From Algoriphagus sp. (lineage in GTDB: Bacteria; Bacteroidota; Bacteroidia; Cytophagales; Cyclobacteriaceae), in the NCBI RefSeq assembly GCF_030694375.1, contig NZ_JAUXYL010000041.1:1-64000 (forward strand): a stretch of DNA of 64,000 nucleotides, read 5' to 3'. The translations under genes were made by a program, and so were the position numbers. The notes under the pieces are model-generated. The model was given only the letters and a program-made list of their open reading frames with translations, was not told the origin of the DNA and searched no databases. This document shows positions 16,260-25,613 of the stretch, in pieces; the stretch's first letter is position 1; each line of letters begins with the position of its first letter.

Positions 16260-19200
16260 TCAAACTTTTCTCTTCCTCCACATCAGCACCGGCAATATCC
16301 AAAAAACACCCACCATGCTAAACACCAAACCTCCAATCGTACCGATCGCCAGGGAAAACCAAAAGATCTCATTCTGACCCTCAATCAGAAAGGGCACCAA
16401 GCCAAAACAGGTCGAAAGCACTGTCAACAGAATCGGAATAGCCTTTCCTGCTACTGATTTCAGAATGTTGCGGTTGAAAACTCCGGTTTTTCGATTGTTA
16501 AAATCATTCAGAATAAAAATCCCGGCATTTACCGCCAGGCCGCCCAGCATCACAAAAGCCGCATAACCTCCCTGATCAAAGTAAAAATCAAACAGGGAAA
16601 ATATCAGGAACAAGCCAATGAAGCTGATCGGAATCAGGAAAATAATGTAAAAAGGCTGCTTGAAGTTTTCGAAGAGGATCGTACAAATAAAGAAAATCCC
16701 TACCACAAGGAGACCTAAAAGCCCATATTCCCGTTTGGCTTTGTCAGAATTCCAGCTCCAAGTTTGCTTTTTGGCTACATAGCCGATCGGCATGAGTACT
16801 TTCATTTCATCCAGTACTTCGTCCAGGTATTCGTTGCCAAACTTAGCCGATCCCATGTATTCAAAGCTGACAGACCGGATGTATTGACGGTCTTCTTTGT
16901 GAAGGGTGTTCGTGGTATTTTCCAGATTCAGAGTTCCGTAATCCGAAATTTTGAGGATCCGGTCTTCCCCGCTGATCAGGCCTTTTTGCTCCAGGTCAAA
17001 CTTGCTGAAATTCTCCGAAAGCCGCTCCCGAAGCATCAGCCCGTAGTTTTGATCGGCCAGTTCCAGATAAGTTGAGGGCCCTTGCGGTTTGGACAGATCC
17101 TGCAGCGTATTGAGCACCTCAAACTGATTCGTCCCGCCCAAAGCAATCTGATTTTGATTCAGACGCAGGACATATTCCCGTGTCTTTTGTTCATTGTAAC
17201 TGAGGCGTTCATTGGTATTGACTGTCTGAATCCGCTTATGCTGCAGTAGCTTCTCAGCCAATACTTCCGACTGCCGCTCGAGTTCGTCAAAATTGTAGCC
17301 TTTCATTTCCACCCGGAAACTCGGGATTCCCTCACCGCCTCCTCCTGTATAGAAGCCCTGACCTACCCCGTAAATATTCCATTGCGCACCGCTCCAGTCG
17401 GTTGATTTCACCGACAGCTTTCCCTTGAGCTGATAGGGTAAAGCCCCTCTTTCGTAAGCTTCCTTGAAAGTGATGGTGATTTGGCCGTATTGACCGGAAA
17501 TCACATTGGTCACAAACTGATCGACACCTTCCACTCCTTTGAGATAGGCCTCAAACTCACGCATGATAAAGTCCATCTGATCCAGCGTATTGCCAAACGG
17601 AAGCCGGGCCGAAACATACAAACGCGTCTTTTCCGCTTCGCGATAGGCACTTTTCTCATATACTCCCCGCACAAACATCCGAAGCGAACCGCCGAGCGCC
17701 TTGTCGATATACGGCCTGATTTCTTCCTGATAAAAAGTATTGCCCACCGTCTTATTGTACCATTCCTGTCCTTCCCATTTGGCAGGAAGAAAGAAAATCG
17801 GTGTCCCGAAGAGGAGCAAAACTGCGATCAAAAAGGTCTTTTTGTACTTGGCGGTAAAAGCTATCCCCTTCTCATATCTCCGAAGCCAGTTGACCCGGTT
17901 TCTGAGTTTGGGAAGAGTGAGTTTTCTGCCTTTTTGAACCGATTCTTTAAATAAAACCTCATAAAATGCCGGAGTAAAAAAGAGTGCAACAAGTAAACTC
18001 ACTCCCAACATTACCGAGACTACTACCGAAAATTCAGTCAGACTTTTCCGGTCTTCCTCAGGCAAGAGCAACACCATCATCAAAGCGACTACAGTTGTCA
18101 ACGAAGCAGCAAGCAATGCGACAAAGACCTTTCGGTTTCGATACTTGTGCAGGTGATCCATCATAATGATGGCATTATCGACTATCAACCCAAAGCTGAT
18201 CGTCAATCCGGCAATGGTGATCATGTGGATATCCACTTTCAAAAAATATAGGACCATTGCCGTCAAACTCAGATTGACTACAATTCCCAAAAACAGAATG
18301 CTCAGGTATTTCCAGTTGCGATTGATCAGAAAAATAAATGTGATCAGGATCAAGATGGACAAGCCGGATCGCTTATAAATCTTGTTCAGTTCCTTTTCGA
18401 GAAACTCCGTATCGTCATTTTCAAGGCGAACTTCGAAACCCTGAGGGAGATTCGCTTTGGCTGATTCTATGGCCCCTTTGAGGGTTTTTGCCAGCAAAAC
18501 CTTATTCACGCCATCCCGATTAATGACTGTCAAAGTCACTGAATTATTCCCGTTGATCCGGTAATAGTTTGTCGCCTCGCCTTCTTCCATCGTCACTTTG
18601 GCGATATCCCTAAGCCGGACTTCCATTCCGCCAACCTGACGGATGTTGAGATTTTCGAGCTGTTCCAGATTGTTCAGTTTGCTGTCCAGCGTGACAAAGA
18701 GTGTTTCATCTTTGTTGTTATACACTGTTCCGGGATACTTTTGACCAAAGGCTTGGGTAATTTGAGTGTTAAGCAGATTTCGCGAAATTCCGAAGGACTG
18801 CATCTTTTGGGCATCAAAAGTCACAAAAACCTGCAAGTCATTTGCCCCGCGAATCTGCACTTCCTCCACTTCCGCAAACCGTGTCAAGGCTGTCTTCAGG
18901 ACATCCTCCGCGATCTTTTTTATTTCAAACGAAGCAAAAGGACCGTTGACACTGTAGGTCAGGATCGGGGTTTTGAAATCATTCCGTGCCTGCGCAGATT
19001 GAGTGACTATCGGGTAGCTCAGCCGCTCGTCAAGCTGGGTGTACACCTGCCGGATCAGTGCCAATACCTCAAACTTCTTCAACTCCATATCCGCTTTTTT
19101 ATCAAACCGAAGTGTGATCGACCCTTGGTCGTAGTTGGACACCGAAGTGATTTTTTTGAGCTCGGAAAGCTGGGAAAAAGCACCTTCCAGCGGAGAGGTG

Positions 19201-19364
19201 GCGAGTTTTTCGATGATTTCAGGCGAGGACCTAGGAATCCCATACCTGATCGACAGGACGGGTTCCCGCTCCCTCGGATTCAGATCCACAGAAAGTAAAG
19301 GAACTACGGCGAAGCCCAAAATCCCCAAAACCACGAATGCGATCAGAACCCGAAATGCTGTCAT
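16260..19364 (-). CDS. RND efflux pump permease, second of a tandem pair
   Basis: A 1034-residue inner-membrane transporter with the RND plan: a first membrane helix (residues 4-24), a large periplasmic loop, five helices starting near SGLSILILITFIFL (about 334), a second large loop, and six C-terminal helices. The fourth-helix motif reads GLIVDNAIIMMDHL (about 392-405), with a single Asp where drug pumps usually have two. The start overlaps the stop of the first RND gene by 4 bases. It is shifted relative to its partner by low identity, so the two are not a recent duplication. Such tandem pumps can form mixed trimers (as MdtBC does), which is inferred here. No outer-membrane channel gene is in the operon. 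Confidence 0.9.
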   Translation of the reverse strand: MTAFRVLIAFVVLGILGFAVVPLLSVDLNPREREPVLSIRYGIPRSSPEIIEKLATSPLEGAFSQLSELKKITSVSNYDQGSITLRFDKKADMELKKFEVLALIRQVYTQLDERLSYPIVTQSAQARNDFKTPILTYSVNGPFASFEIKKIAEDVLKTALTRFAEVEEVQIRGANDLQVFVTFDAQKMQSFGISRNLLNTQITQAFGQKYPGTVYNNKDETLFVTLDSKLNNLEQLENLNIRQVGGMEVRLRDIAKVTMEEGEATNYYRINGNNSVTLTVINRDGVNKVLLAKTLKGAIESAKANLPQGFEVRLENDDTEFLEKELNKIYKRSGLSILILITFIFLINRNWKYLSILFLGIVVNLSLTAMVLYFLKVDIHMITIAGLTISFGLIVDNAIIMMDHLHKYRNRKVFVALLAASLTTVVALMMVLLLPEEDRKSLTEFSVVVSVMLGVSLLVALFFTPAFYEVLFKESVQKGRKLTLPKLRNRVNWLRRYEKGIAFTAKYKKTFLIAVLLLFGTPIFFLPAKWEGQEWYNKTVGNTFYQEEIRPYIDKALGGSLRMFVRGVYEKSAYREAEKTRLYVSARLPFGNTLDQMDFIMREFEAYLKGVEGVDQFVTNVISGQYGQITITFKEAYERGALPYQLKGKLSVKSTDWSGAQWNIYGVGQGFYTGGGGEGIPSFRVEMKGYNFDELERQSEVLAEKLLQHKRIQTVNTNERLSYNEQKTREYVLRLNQNQIALGGTNQFEVLNTLQDLSKPQGPSTYLELADQNYGLMLRERLSENFSKFDLEQKGLISGEDRILKISDYGTLNLENTTNTLHKEDRQYIRSVSFEYMGSAKFGNEYLDEVLDEMKVLMPIGYVAKKQTWSWNSDKAKREYGLLGLLVVGIFFICTILFENFKQPFYIIFLIPISFIGLFLIFSLFDFYFDQGGYAAFVMLGGLAVNAGIFILNDFNNRKTGVFNRNILKSVAGKAIPILLTVLSTCFGLVPFLIEGQNEIFWFSLAIGTIGGLVFSMVGVFWILPVLMWRKRKV

Positions 19365-22300
19365 AGCTTCTCCCTTTTCCCCACCAATGAATCAAAAAAC
19401 CAATACATCAAGGGTACAAAATACAGGGCGGTAGCCGTCCCGATAGTCAAGCCTCCAATTACTGCAAAAACCAGTGGTCGCTGCAAATCCGCTCCCAAAC
19501 CCGAACTGAAAATAATCGGAATCAAGGCCAAAATCGTTGTAATCGAGGTCATCAGAATTGGCTTGAGGCGGATTTTTCCTGCTTCATGGAGTGCTTTATC
19601 CAAAAGTTCCTTTTCGGAAAGCCCGTACTTCGCTGCAAACTCGACCTTCAGCCGGTTGATGGTGTCGATTTTCAGGATCGCATCATTCACCATGATTCCG
19701 AGCATCACCACAAGTCCGATGGCAGACATCACATTCAGCGTCGCGCCGCAAACCAAAAGCACCAAAAATGCACCTGCAATCCCCAATGGCAAAGTGAAAA
19801 CCACGATCAAAGGCTGAACGAAGCTTTCAAATTGAGCCGCCAGAATAAAATAGAGCAGCAACACGGAAATAGCCAAAATACCAATCAGTTGGGTGATATT
19901 TTCCCGATCCCTGAAATATTGCCCTTTGGTTTCCACCGCAAGATTTTTGTCCACCCCCCATTTGATATAGTCCTTAAGTTGGGCATTCGGTTTTTCGGAA
20001 GTCACTGCTACACTTTGGAAAATCCCCCCACGGTCTGCCGTCACATATTTGTATTGATCGGCATACCGGTAATCCACAAATTCACGCAACAGATAGGAGG
20101 TGCTGTCCGAGGCATAAACCCGCGTATTCCGCAACAGATCTTCAAAGCGCTCCTGATTTTCCCGAAGCCGGATCGGCGTAATCTCCCCGAATCTACGGAT
20201 GTCTGTAATCGTAAAAACTCCAAAAAGCCTGGAAAGTTGATCTTGGACATTGGTGACAGGAATCTGATACAGGGCAAGTTTATCGGCCAACAAAGTGAAA
20301 ACAACCGAAGATTCTTCCTGCAAGCCCGGGCCGGTCTCCCAGTTTTTCGTCGGGAAATCTTCGAGCCAAGGCTTCATTTTGGCCGCCTCAATTGGCTTCT
20401 TGGCTTTCAAGTCCTTCCAGCGAACTTCGTAATACGGCATATTGGAGCTGAAAAGCTGATCAAATGCATTTGGGGCATCTCCAAGGATAAAAGTGGCCAG
20501 CGGAAAATCGGTTAGCAGTCGTTTTCTGAGGATTTCCAGCTGGGTCTCTTTTTCTTTTTCCGAAGGGAAAAGCAAATAAAGTGAGGAGCGCTGAATCGAA
20601 TTGTCCCCGTCAAAAAGTAAAAACTGCCGTACACCCACATCCGCTTCGGCCTGAGAATAGTCCTTCACTTCCTGAATCAACCTAATCAGCCGATCCCGAT
20701 TTTGACTCGCAGAAATGGGTTCATTCCAGTCGATTTCAAGTGTCGCATCCGGCTTTTCGATTTCAGGCAGGCCTTCAGTTTTAAGTAAAAGACTGATGCT
20801 TAAACCTAGAGGAATCAAAATGAAGAAACCGATCAAAGCCAATTTCTTCCGGGCAAAAATCCAGTTAAAACCCCGTTCATAGACACCCAAAACCCGAAGA
20901 AAAGCCTTGGGCTCGCCCTTGAGCGAATCCCGTTTTCCCACACGGAAAATCAACCAATAAAGCAACGGAAGCAACACAAAGGCCACCAAAAGGGATACCG
21001 AAAGAATCGCCGCAACAGCCACTGCCTGATCGTAAAACAAAGCTCCTGAGATCCCACTCAGGAACACCAGCGGAACAAATACCGCCAAAGTCGTCAGCAC
21101 CGAACTGATCAGCGCACCCATCACTTCATTGGATCCCTGCACGCAAGCCTCAAACAAGGGGATTCCTGCTTCCCGTTTCCGAGTGATGTTATCCAATACG
21201 ATGATCGCATTGTCAATCAGCATCCCAATCCCCAGCGCAAGTCCTGAGAGGGAGATAATATTGATTGAAATATTGAAAAAGTAGAAAACCAGGAAACTGA
21301 TCAGCAGCGAAGACGGCAAGCTGATTCCCATGATCAGCGGAATCCGATAGTCTTTGATGAAAAGGAAAAGCACGCCAAATGCGAATATCCCCCCAAAAAG
21401 CAAACTGGTCTGAAGGTTGGAAATGGCAGCATTGAGCAGGCTGCTTTGATCTTGGGTGATCTCAAAATCCACCTGAGGATAGTCCACACGGAAAAGCTCA
21501 AGCGACTTTTTCAGCTCGGGGATCAACTCATTCATCTTGGCCGAAGCCTGTTTGTGAACGGTGATCACCAGACCTTCATTCAGTCCGAAAAGGTGATAAC
21601 CCAGCATTTCCTGAGTTTCATACCGGGCATTGGCCACTCTTCCCAAAGGGACAATCGCCCCGCTTGGAGATCGCACAGGCAAGGATTCAATATCCTGAGG
21701 CGTGTCCACTCGGGTGGCCAATCGAAGATAATAGCGAAACTGTCCGTCTTTGACACTGATTCCCGGCAGCTCCGCATTACCGGATTTGATAGCCTCAATC
21801 AGTTCCTTTTGGGTCATACCAAGTGCCGCCAAGGCACCGTCATTCGGTTGGACAGAAATGATGCGCTCCCGCTTTCCGTTGATATCGACCAAGGAGACTC
21901 CGGGAAGTTGCTCGATCCGCTTTTTGAGGACATTTTCTACCAAAAGGCTGACTTCGACCTGATCCACATCTACTTTGGGAATGACCTGAACACGGGCGAC
22001 GGGAATATCGGAGGTATTGATCCGAATGACTTCAGGCCGGGGAAGGTCCCGGGGAAGGGAATTGGTCAGGCGGTCGATTTTTTCATTGACATCGATGTAG
22101 GCCAGTTCCATTTTAGTCCCGTAGTCAAAGGTCAGGCGGACGGTTCCGATTTCCGAACCTGCCTTGCTTTCCATTTCCTCCAGGCCATTGAGCGTGATGA
22201 GTCCTTCACGGATTCGCTGCAGGACGTTTTGTTCGATGGATTCGGGAGAGGCATTGGGATAGGTGACCTTCACCACGATCTGCGGCACATCGATGGGGGG

Positions 22301-22405
22301 CAAAAGCGAGATCGGCAGCAACCGAAAAACGATCACCGAAAACACCATCAACGCCAAAAAAGACATGGTCACCGCGATCGGCCGCTCAAGCAAAAATCGG
22401 ATCAT
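19361..22405 (-). CDS. RND efflux pump permease, first of a tandem pair
   Basis: A 1014-residue RND transporter. It opens with the typical IRFLLERPIAVTMSFLALM (2-20), has two large periplasmic loops and twelve predicted membrane helices. Helix four carries GIGMLIDNAIIVLDNITRKRE (about 385-405), again with one Asp in the proton-relay position, followed by VMGALISSVLTTLAVFVPLVFLSG, the usual conserved segment. It overlaps the adaptor gene by 4 bases upstream and the second pump by 4 bases downstream. With its proton-driven partner and the adaptor it should export toxic compounds or lipids from the periplasm or inner membrane through an outer-membrane channel encoded elsewhere. Confidence 0.9.
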   Translation of the reverse strand: MIRFLLERPIAVTMSFLALMVFSVIVFRLLPISLLPPIDVPQIVVKVTYPNASPESIEQNVLQRIREGLITLNGLEEMESKAGSEIGTVRLTFDYGTKMELAYIDVNEKIDRLTNSLPRDLPRPEVIRINTSDIPVARVQVIPKVDVDQVEVSLLVENVLKKRIEQLPGVSLVDINGKRERIISVQPNDGALAALGMTQKELIEAIKSGNAELPGISVKDGQFRYYLRLATRVDTPQDIESLPVRSPSGAIVPLGRVANARYETQEMLGYHLFGLNEGLVITVHKQASAKMNELIPELKKSLELFRVDYPQVDFEITQDQSSLLNAAISNLQTSLLFGGIFAFGVLFLFIKDYRIPLIMGISLPSSLLISFLVFYFFNISINIISLSGLALGIGMLIDNAIIVLDNITRKREAGIPLFEACVQGSNEVMGALISSVLTTLAVFVPLVFLSGISGALFYDQAVAVAAILSVSLLVAFVLLPLLYWLIFRVGKRDSLKGEPKAFLRVLGVYERGFNWIFARKKLALIGFFILIPLGLSISLLLKTEGLPEIEKPDATLEIDWNEPISASQNRDRLIRLIQEVKDYSQAEADVGVRQFLLFDGDNSIQRSSLYLLFPSEKEKETQLEILRKRLLTDFPLATFILGDAPNAFDQLFSSNMPYYEVRWKDLKAKKPIEAAKMKPWLEDFPTKNWETGPGLQEESSVVFTLLADKLALYQIPVTNVQDQLSRLFGVFTITDIRRFGEITPIRLRENQERFEDLLRNTRVYASDSTSYLLREFVDYRYADQYKYVTADRGGIFQSVAVTSEKPNAQLKDYIKWGVDKNLAVETKGQYFRDRENITQLIGILAISVLLLYFILAAQFESFVQPLIVVFTLPLGIAGAFLVLLVCGATLNVMSAIGLVVMLGIMVNDAILKIDTINRLKVEFAAKYGLSEKELLDKALHEAGKIRLKPILMTSITTILALIPIIFSSGLGADLQRPLVFAVIGGLTIGTATALYFVPLMYWFFDSLVGKREKL

Positions 22406-23481
22406 GGGGTATCTTTTACGATTTGAACAGGTGCCTGATGAGCCAACTGAAGGTTATTGGTGGTAATGACGGTGCTGTTTTCGGGGATTCCGTCCAGGAT
22501 TTCGATCTCCTGTCCATTGTCTTTGCCCACTTCCACATAGTTCCATTTGGATTCCTTGCCGTTTTCGACGGTGAAGACCACGGCTCGACCGGATCGGTAA
22601 ACCACGGCATTTTTCGGCACAACCAAGCTGTTGTTTTGTGGAGAACGGATGATTGCACGGGCATTCATGCCCGGAAGAAGGTTCTTGACAGAGGTAAGCG
22701 TGATCGAGACTTGAACCAAACCGTTTTCATCCACTTTGGGATTGATGGCGGTGACGCGGCCTTCGATGGCATTTTGAGAATCAGAGATGGGATAGACTTC
22801 CGCACGCTGATTGGATGAAATCAAAGGAATGTCCGATTCGAGCACATTGACCCGCAGCAAAAGTCGATCTGTTGACAAAATCTCCGCAAATTCAGCATTC
22901 TTACTGACCAGACTTCCTTCTCTGAATTTGATATTGGCAATTTTGCCGGAGACAGGAGCACGAACTTCACAGCGGGAGAGATTCAGTTGGGCTTCTTTCA
23001 ACTCTACTTCGGCAAGCGAAAGGCCACTGTTGACAAGAATTCGGTTTTGAACTGTTTTGGAAACCGTACTATCCTTGGATTCCAAAGCCAGATGAAATTG
23101 TGTCTTTAGTACTTCCAATTCAGATTGTGCTTTGACTACGGCTATTTTGGCCTTTTCCAAAGCAAATTCAGCCTCCCGTCGGTCCAGTATGGCGATGATC
23201 TGTCCCTTTTGGACATACTGACCTTCCACGATCTGCACCTTTTCCAGGTAACCTTCCCGCTCGACGAGTGCCTTGACCTCGCTTTGAGCTTCGAGTTTCC
23301 CGATGGCATTGATCAGGTAATCAAAGCTTTTGCGCTCGGCGGTGGCTATTCGGACTTCGGTGGCTGCCACTTCATTGCGGAAGGACTCTGATGGGATTTC
23401 CTGAGAACTTTTCTCAGCCTTGGTACAGGAGAAAAGCAAAAGGGCTAGAATTCCAAAACGAAAAGTGGTAAAAACATTCAT
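22402..23481 (-). CDS. RND efflux periplasmic adaptor (membrane fusion) lipoprotein
   Basis: A 359-residue adaptor that links the RND pump to an outer-membrane channel. It begins with a lipoprotein signal (LALLLFSC, Cys19). The split biotinyl-lipoyl domain is visible as EGYLEKVQIVEGQYVQKGQI (about 74-93) and CEVRAPVSGKIANIKFREGS (about 171-190), separated by a coiled-coil hairpin rich in Glu, Lys and Leu. A beta-barrel domain and a membrane-proximal domain (PKNAVVYRSGRAVVFTVENG) complete it. It is the first gene of the operon, preceded by a good promoter, and overlaps the first pump gene by 4 bases. Confidence 0.9.
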   Translation of the reverse strand: MNVFTTFRFGILALLLFSCTKAEKSSQEIPSESFRNEVAATEVRIATAERKSFDYLINAIGKLEAQSEVKALVEREGYLEKVQIVEGQYVQKGQIIAILDRREAEFALEKAKIAVVKAQSELEVLKTQFHLALESKDSTVSKTVQNRILVNSGLSLAEVELKEAQLNLSRCEVRAPVSGKIANIKFREGSLVSKNAEFAEILSTDRLLLRVNVLESDIPLISSNQRAEVYPISDSQNAIEGRVTAINPKVDENGLVQVSITLTSVKNLLPGMNARAIIRSPQNNSLVVPKNAVVYRSGRAVVFTVENGKESKWNYVEVGKDNGQEIEILDGIPENSTVITTNNLQLAHQAPVQIVKDTP

Positions 23482-23507
23482 TGGCTTATGGCTTCAAAGT
23501 AGAGGAA

Positions 23508-23539
23508 CTAAGATATGAGAAAAAATCAGAGTGTTCCAA
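23508..23539 (-). promoter_or_regulatory. Promoter of the RND efflux operon
   Basis: On the minus strand TTG (23537-23539), 21 bases, then TATCTTAG (23508-23515), followed 27 bases later by the ATG of the adaptor. The same TATCTTAG occurs before sbcD and mdh. No regulator gene or clear operator lies next to it. Confidence 0.55.
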
Positions 23540-23697
23540 CGGAGAGGTCTAATTTTTTTTTAATCATTTTGAGAACCTTTCACATTCTATAAACATTTCG
23601 AAAATTGAAATTATTAGAATAAAATATTTGTAATTCCTACATCAAGAATAAAAAAACGTAATCGATACAATTGCAGTTAGAGTAACAATTTCCAAAC

Positions 23698-24132
23698 CTA
23701 ATTAAGACTTTCCAAATACCGGACTAAATCAGAGCCTGCCGTAGGAAAGCTTGGGCTTATTTCAACCAATGAATCTTTCGAGTACAATATTACTGGATAA
23801 AATCCAGTAATATTTAATTTTGACAAAATATCAATAGTATCCAAGGAAATATTAGAATAATTTAAGATATCTTGGCCTAATTTAACATTCAGTTGTTTTC
23901 GCGAAATTACTCTGCAAAGAACAAAATCAATATAATTAGCTCCTTTGTAAGTTAATAAAATCTCCTCAGCTTGAGAAATGCAACCAGGGCATCCAGCATT
24001 GGGAATAAAAACAGTAGGGTATTTTAATTTATTATCTAACCTGGAGTCACTCGACAAATAAATAATTTTATTTTCGCTTTTCCCGCATCCAAGAAAAATT
24101 AAAAACATCAAATACAAGTAAATCTTCATCAT
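23698..24132 (-). CDS. Lipoprotein with a CxxC thioredoxin-like motif
   Basis: A 144-residue lipoprotein (MFLIFLGC, Cys16). The mature part has PTVFIPNAGCPGCISQAEEILL (about 39-60), in which the CPGC after a beta strand and before a helix looks like a thioredoxin-type redox site. A cis-Pro-like strand (TGFYPVILYS, about 109-118) follows. The core is shorter than a complete thioredoxin but plausible. It overlaps the end of the DUF4221 gene by 65 bases, so the two are co-translated. Being next to a secreted peptide with four cysteines, it could make, break or isomerise the peptide's disulfides; this is inferred from context. Its base composition is AT-rich like the rest of the cassette. Confidence 0.65.
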   Translation of the reverse strand: MMKIYLYLMFLIFLGCGKSENKIIYLSSDSRLDNKLKYPTVFIPNAGCPGCISQAEEILLTYKGANYIDFVLCRVISRKQLNVKLGQDILNYSNISLDTIDILSKLNITGFYPVILYSKDSLVEISPSFPTAGSDLVRYLESLN

Positions 24133-25234
24133 AATTTTGAATTTTTTCTAAATACATCTTACCACCTTCGAAGAACATAGAGCCCAGATAGTAGGAATTA
24201 CTAGGGAGAGAAACCATACCTATGGTTTGAAATTTATTGTCTAGAAAAACCAAAGAATATGCCCCATAAACTGAACCGATACCCGAAAACTCGTTAATAA
24301 ATTTTTCATCAAAACTCTCATTTATAACCCTTACATAAATATCATTTACAGAATCATATTTAATGACAGTGTAATAAGACTGGCCCATCTGATGCTTCAC
24401 TTCCTCTGTAATATCTGGAACAAATTTATCAGCAGTAGAGGATAAAGGTTCAATTTTTAATTTTCTTTTTGTATTAGTCGAAATCGCATTTAGGGTTAAA
24501 CCTTCAAAATCGTATACGAACAAATCATTTTCAATTGGAAAACTTATAATAAGTTTATTGTCTTTTTCATTAAATTCGTGATATGCTTGGAAAAATTGAA
24601 CTCCCCAAACAGCTTCTTTATACGAATCTGGATATGAAATAATATACTTTTTAGTTGACTCCTTTAAATCGAGAGACATAAACAAGGTTTCTGGGAAATA
24701 GGAGTTTTTATAGTATTCCTTTTCTGAACCCCAACTGTTAAAAATTAGTTGATTACCCATTTTAACTAATGGCCTTCTATTATCCACTTGTGGTTTTACT
24801 GCATTAATTTCAGGATTTACAAAATACTTTCTTAATATTTTTGAATTAGAATCGGCAAGAAAAGTTTGACCTCTGCCATAGTTATATAAAAATATCGAGT
24901 CCATATTTGATATATGAAAAGAAGAAATATTTCCTACTCCATTTTCACCTTCTAATTCAAAGGGTATCACTTTGGTAATATTTGGAGACTCAATATTATA
25001 AAAATACAATGAATTGTTTTTTTTGTTTAAAAATGTGTAAAACAGTTTCCCATTATCTCTATAAAGACTAGAATTTGCATTTCTTCCAGTAGAAATACTG
25101 TCTAAATGGAAATAAACACTGTCCTGTTTAGTCAATATCAAATCTCTGTCCATTAAAGGTGAGATAAGTTTATTATCTTCTTTACAGGATGCTGAAACCA
25201 ACAGAAACAAAATTAAAATATTTTTATATTTCAT
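24068..25234 (-). CDS. DUF4221-type propeller lipoprotein
   Basis: A 388-residue lipoprotein starting at ATG 25234 (an in-frame GTG 39 bases upstream lies inside a hairpin and is rejected). The signal is ILILFLLVSASC (Cys17). The body is made of repeated beta units; the diagnostic parts are YIISYPDSYKEAVWG (about 186-200), LIISFPIENDLFVYD (about 212-226) and YYTVIKYDSVNDIYVR. This matches DUF4221, a six-bladed propeller family of Bacteroidota lipoproteins with unknown function. It lies between a small NVEALA-like peptide gene and a CxxC lipoprotein gene, in one AT-rich operon, with an attenuator-like hairpin (25253-25277) in front of it. Confidence 0.75.
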   Translation of the reverse strand: MKYKNILILFLLVSASCKEDNKLISPLMDRDLILTKQDSVYFHLDSISTGRNANSSLYRDNGKLFYTFLNKKNNSLYFYNIESPNITKVIPFELEGENGVGNISSFHISNMDSIFLYNYGRGQTFLADSNSKILRKYFVNPEINAVKPQVDNRRPLVKMGNQLIFNSWGSEKEYYKNSYFPETLFMSLDLKESTKKYIISYPDSYKEAVWGVQFFQAYHEFNEKDNKLIISFPIENDLFVYDFEGLTLNAISTNTKRKLKIEPLSSTADKFVPDITEEVKHQMGQSYYTVIKYDSVNDIYVRVINESFDEKFINEFSGIGSVYGAYSLVFLDNKFQTIGMVSLPSNSYYLGSMFFEGGKMYLEKIQNYDEDLLVFDVFNFSWMREKRK

Positions 25235-25252
25235 AAAACAAGAATAAAGTTG

Positions 25253-25277
25253 AAGGGTGGCAAAATTTACCACCCTT
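25253..25277 (-). promoter_or_regulatory. Attenuator-like hairpin after the peptide gene
   Basis: AAGGGTGG and CCACCCTT form a perfect 8-bp stem with a 9-base loop, placed between the peptide stop (25283) and the DUF4221 start (25234). There is no immediate U run on the minus strand, so it may be a partial terminator or RNA-stabilising hairpin that keeps peptide expression above that of the downstream genes. Confidence 0.65.
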
Positions 25278-25282
25278 TTAAA

Positions 25283-25510
25283 TTAACCTCCTTTAACTGG
25301 TGGAGTTTCCCCTCCTGTGTCTGGTACAAAGCAATGTCGATCTTCCGATCTTTCAAGACAAACATATTCTCCATCTGAAGAAAAACATCTCCCATCTGTT
25401 CCCAGGGTTGATGTCATTGTACAGTCTGCCTTTACTTCAGAAACATTAATGAAATATGTGCCGAAAGTAATCACACTTAAAATACCAAATTTTAAAATTG
25501 TCTTTCTCAT
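25283..25510 (-). CDS. Small exported four-cysteine peptide, NVEALA-like
   Basis: A 75-residue product. It starts with a hydrophobic leader (RKTILKFGILSVITFGTYF, 2-20) followed by NVSEVKAD (about 22-29), which resembles the NVEALA motif that marks the leader end in a family of small Bacteroidota secreted peptides. The remaining 47 residues hold four cysteines (in ADC, GRC, YVC and RHC), which could give two disulfides, and end in a Pro/Gly tail. ATG 25510 was chosen because it gives a proper leader and follows TAAGGTTAAT; an in-frame TTG extension begins inside the poly-G tract. A DUF4221 propeller gene follows, as is usual for NVEALA genes. Function unknown. Confidence 0.65.
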   Translation of the reverse strand: MRKTILKFGILSVITFGTYFINVSEVKADCTMTSTLGTDGRCFSSDGEYVCLERSEDRHCFVPDTGGETPPVKGG

Positions 25511-25613
25511 ATTAACCTTACAATAATTGTTATCTCCTTTCACACCATGCAGGGTGAGGTCACACTCCCTAAAAAATCCAGACTTCGGCGCCGACCTTGA
25601 TCTTTCGTTAGCC

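Noticed and set aside
19586..20515. 309-codon open frame antisense to the first RND pump
   Set aside because: Same reason; no ribosome site, no recognisable motif.
21446..22426. 326-codon open frame antisense to the first RND pump
   Set aside because: It lies opposite a well-supported transporter gene; its length results from codon bias of the real gene.
24133..25234. Frameshifted copy of the DUF4221-like gene at 13741
   Set aside because: Both are complete open frames with their own lipobox; they are diverged paralogues, not a broken duplication.
25235..25273. GTG start for the DUF4221 gene
   Set aside because: It lies within a strong hairpin and would place 13 residues before a normal lipoprotein signal.
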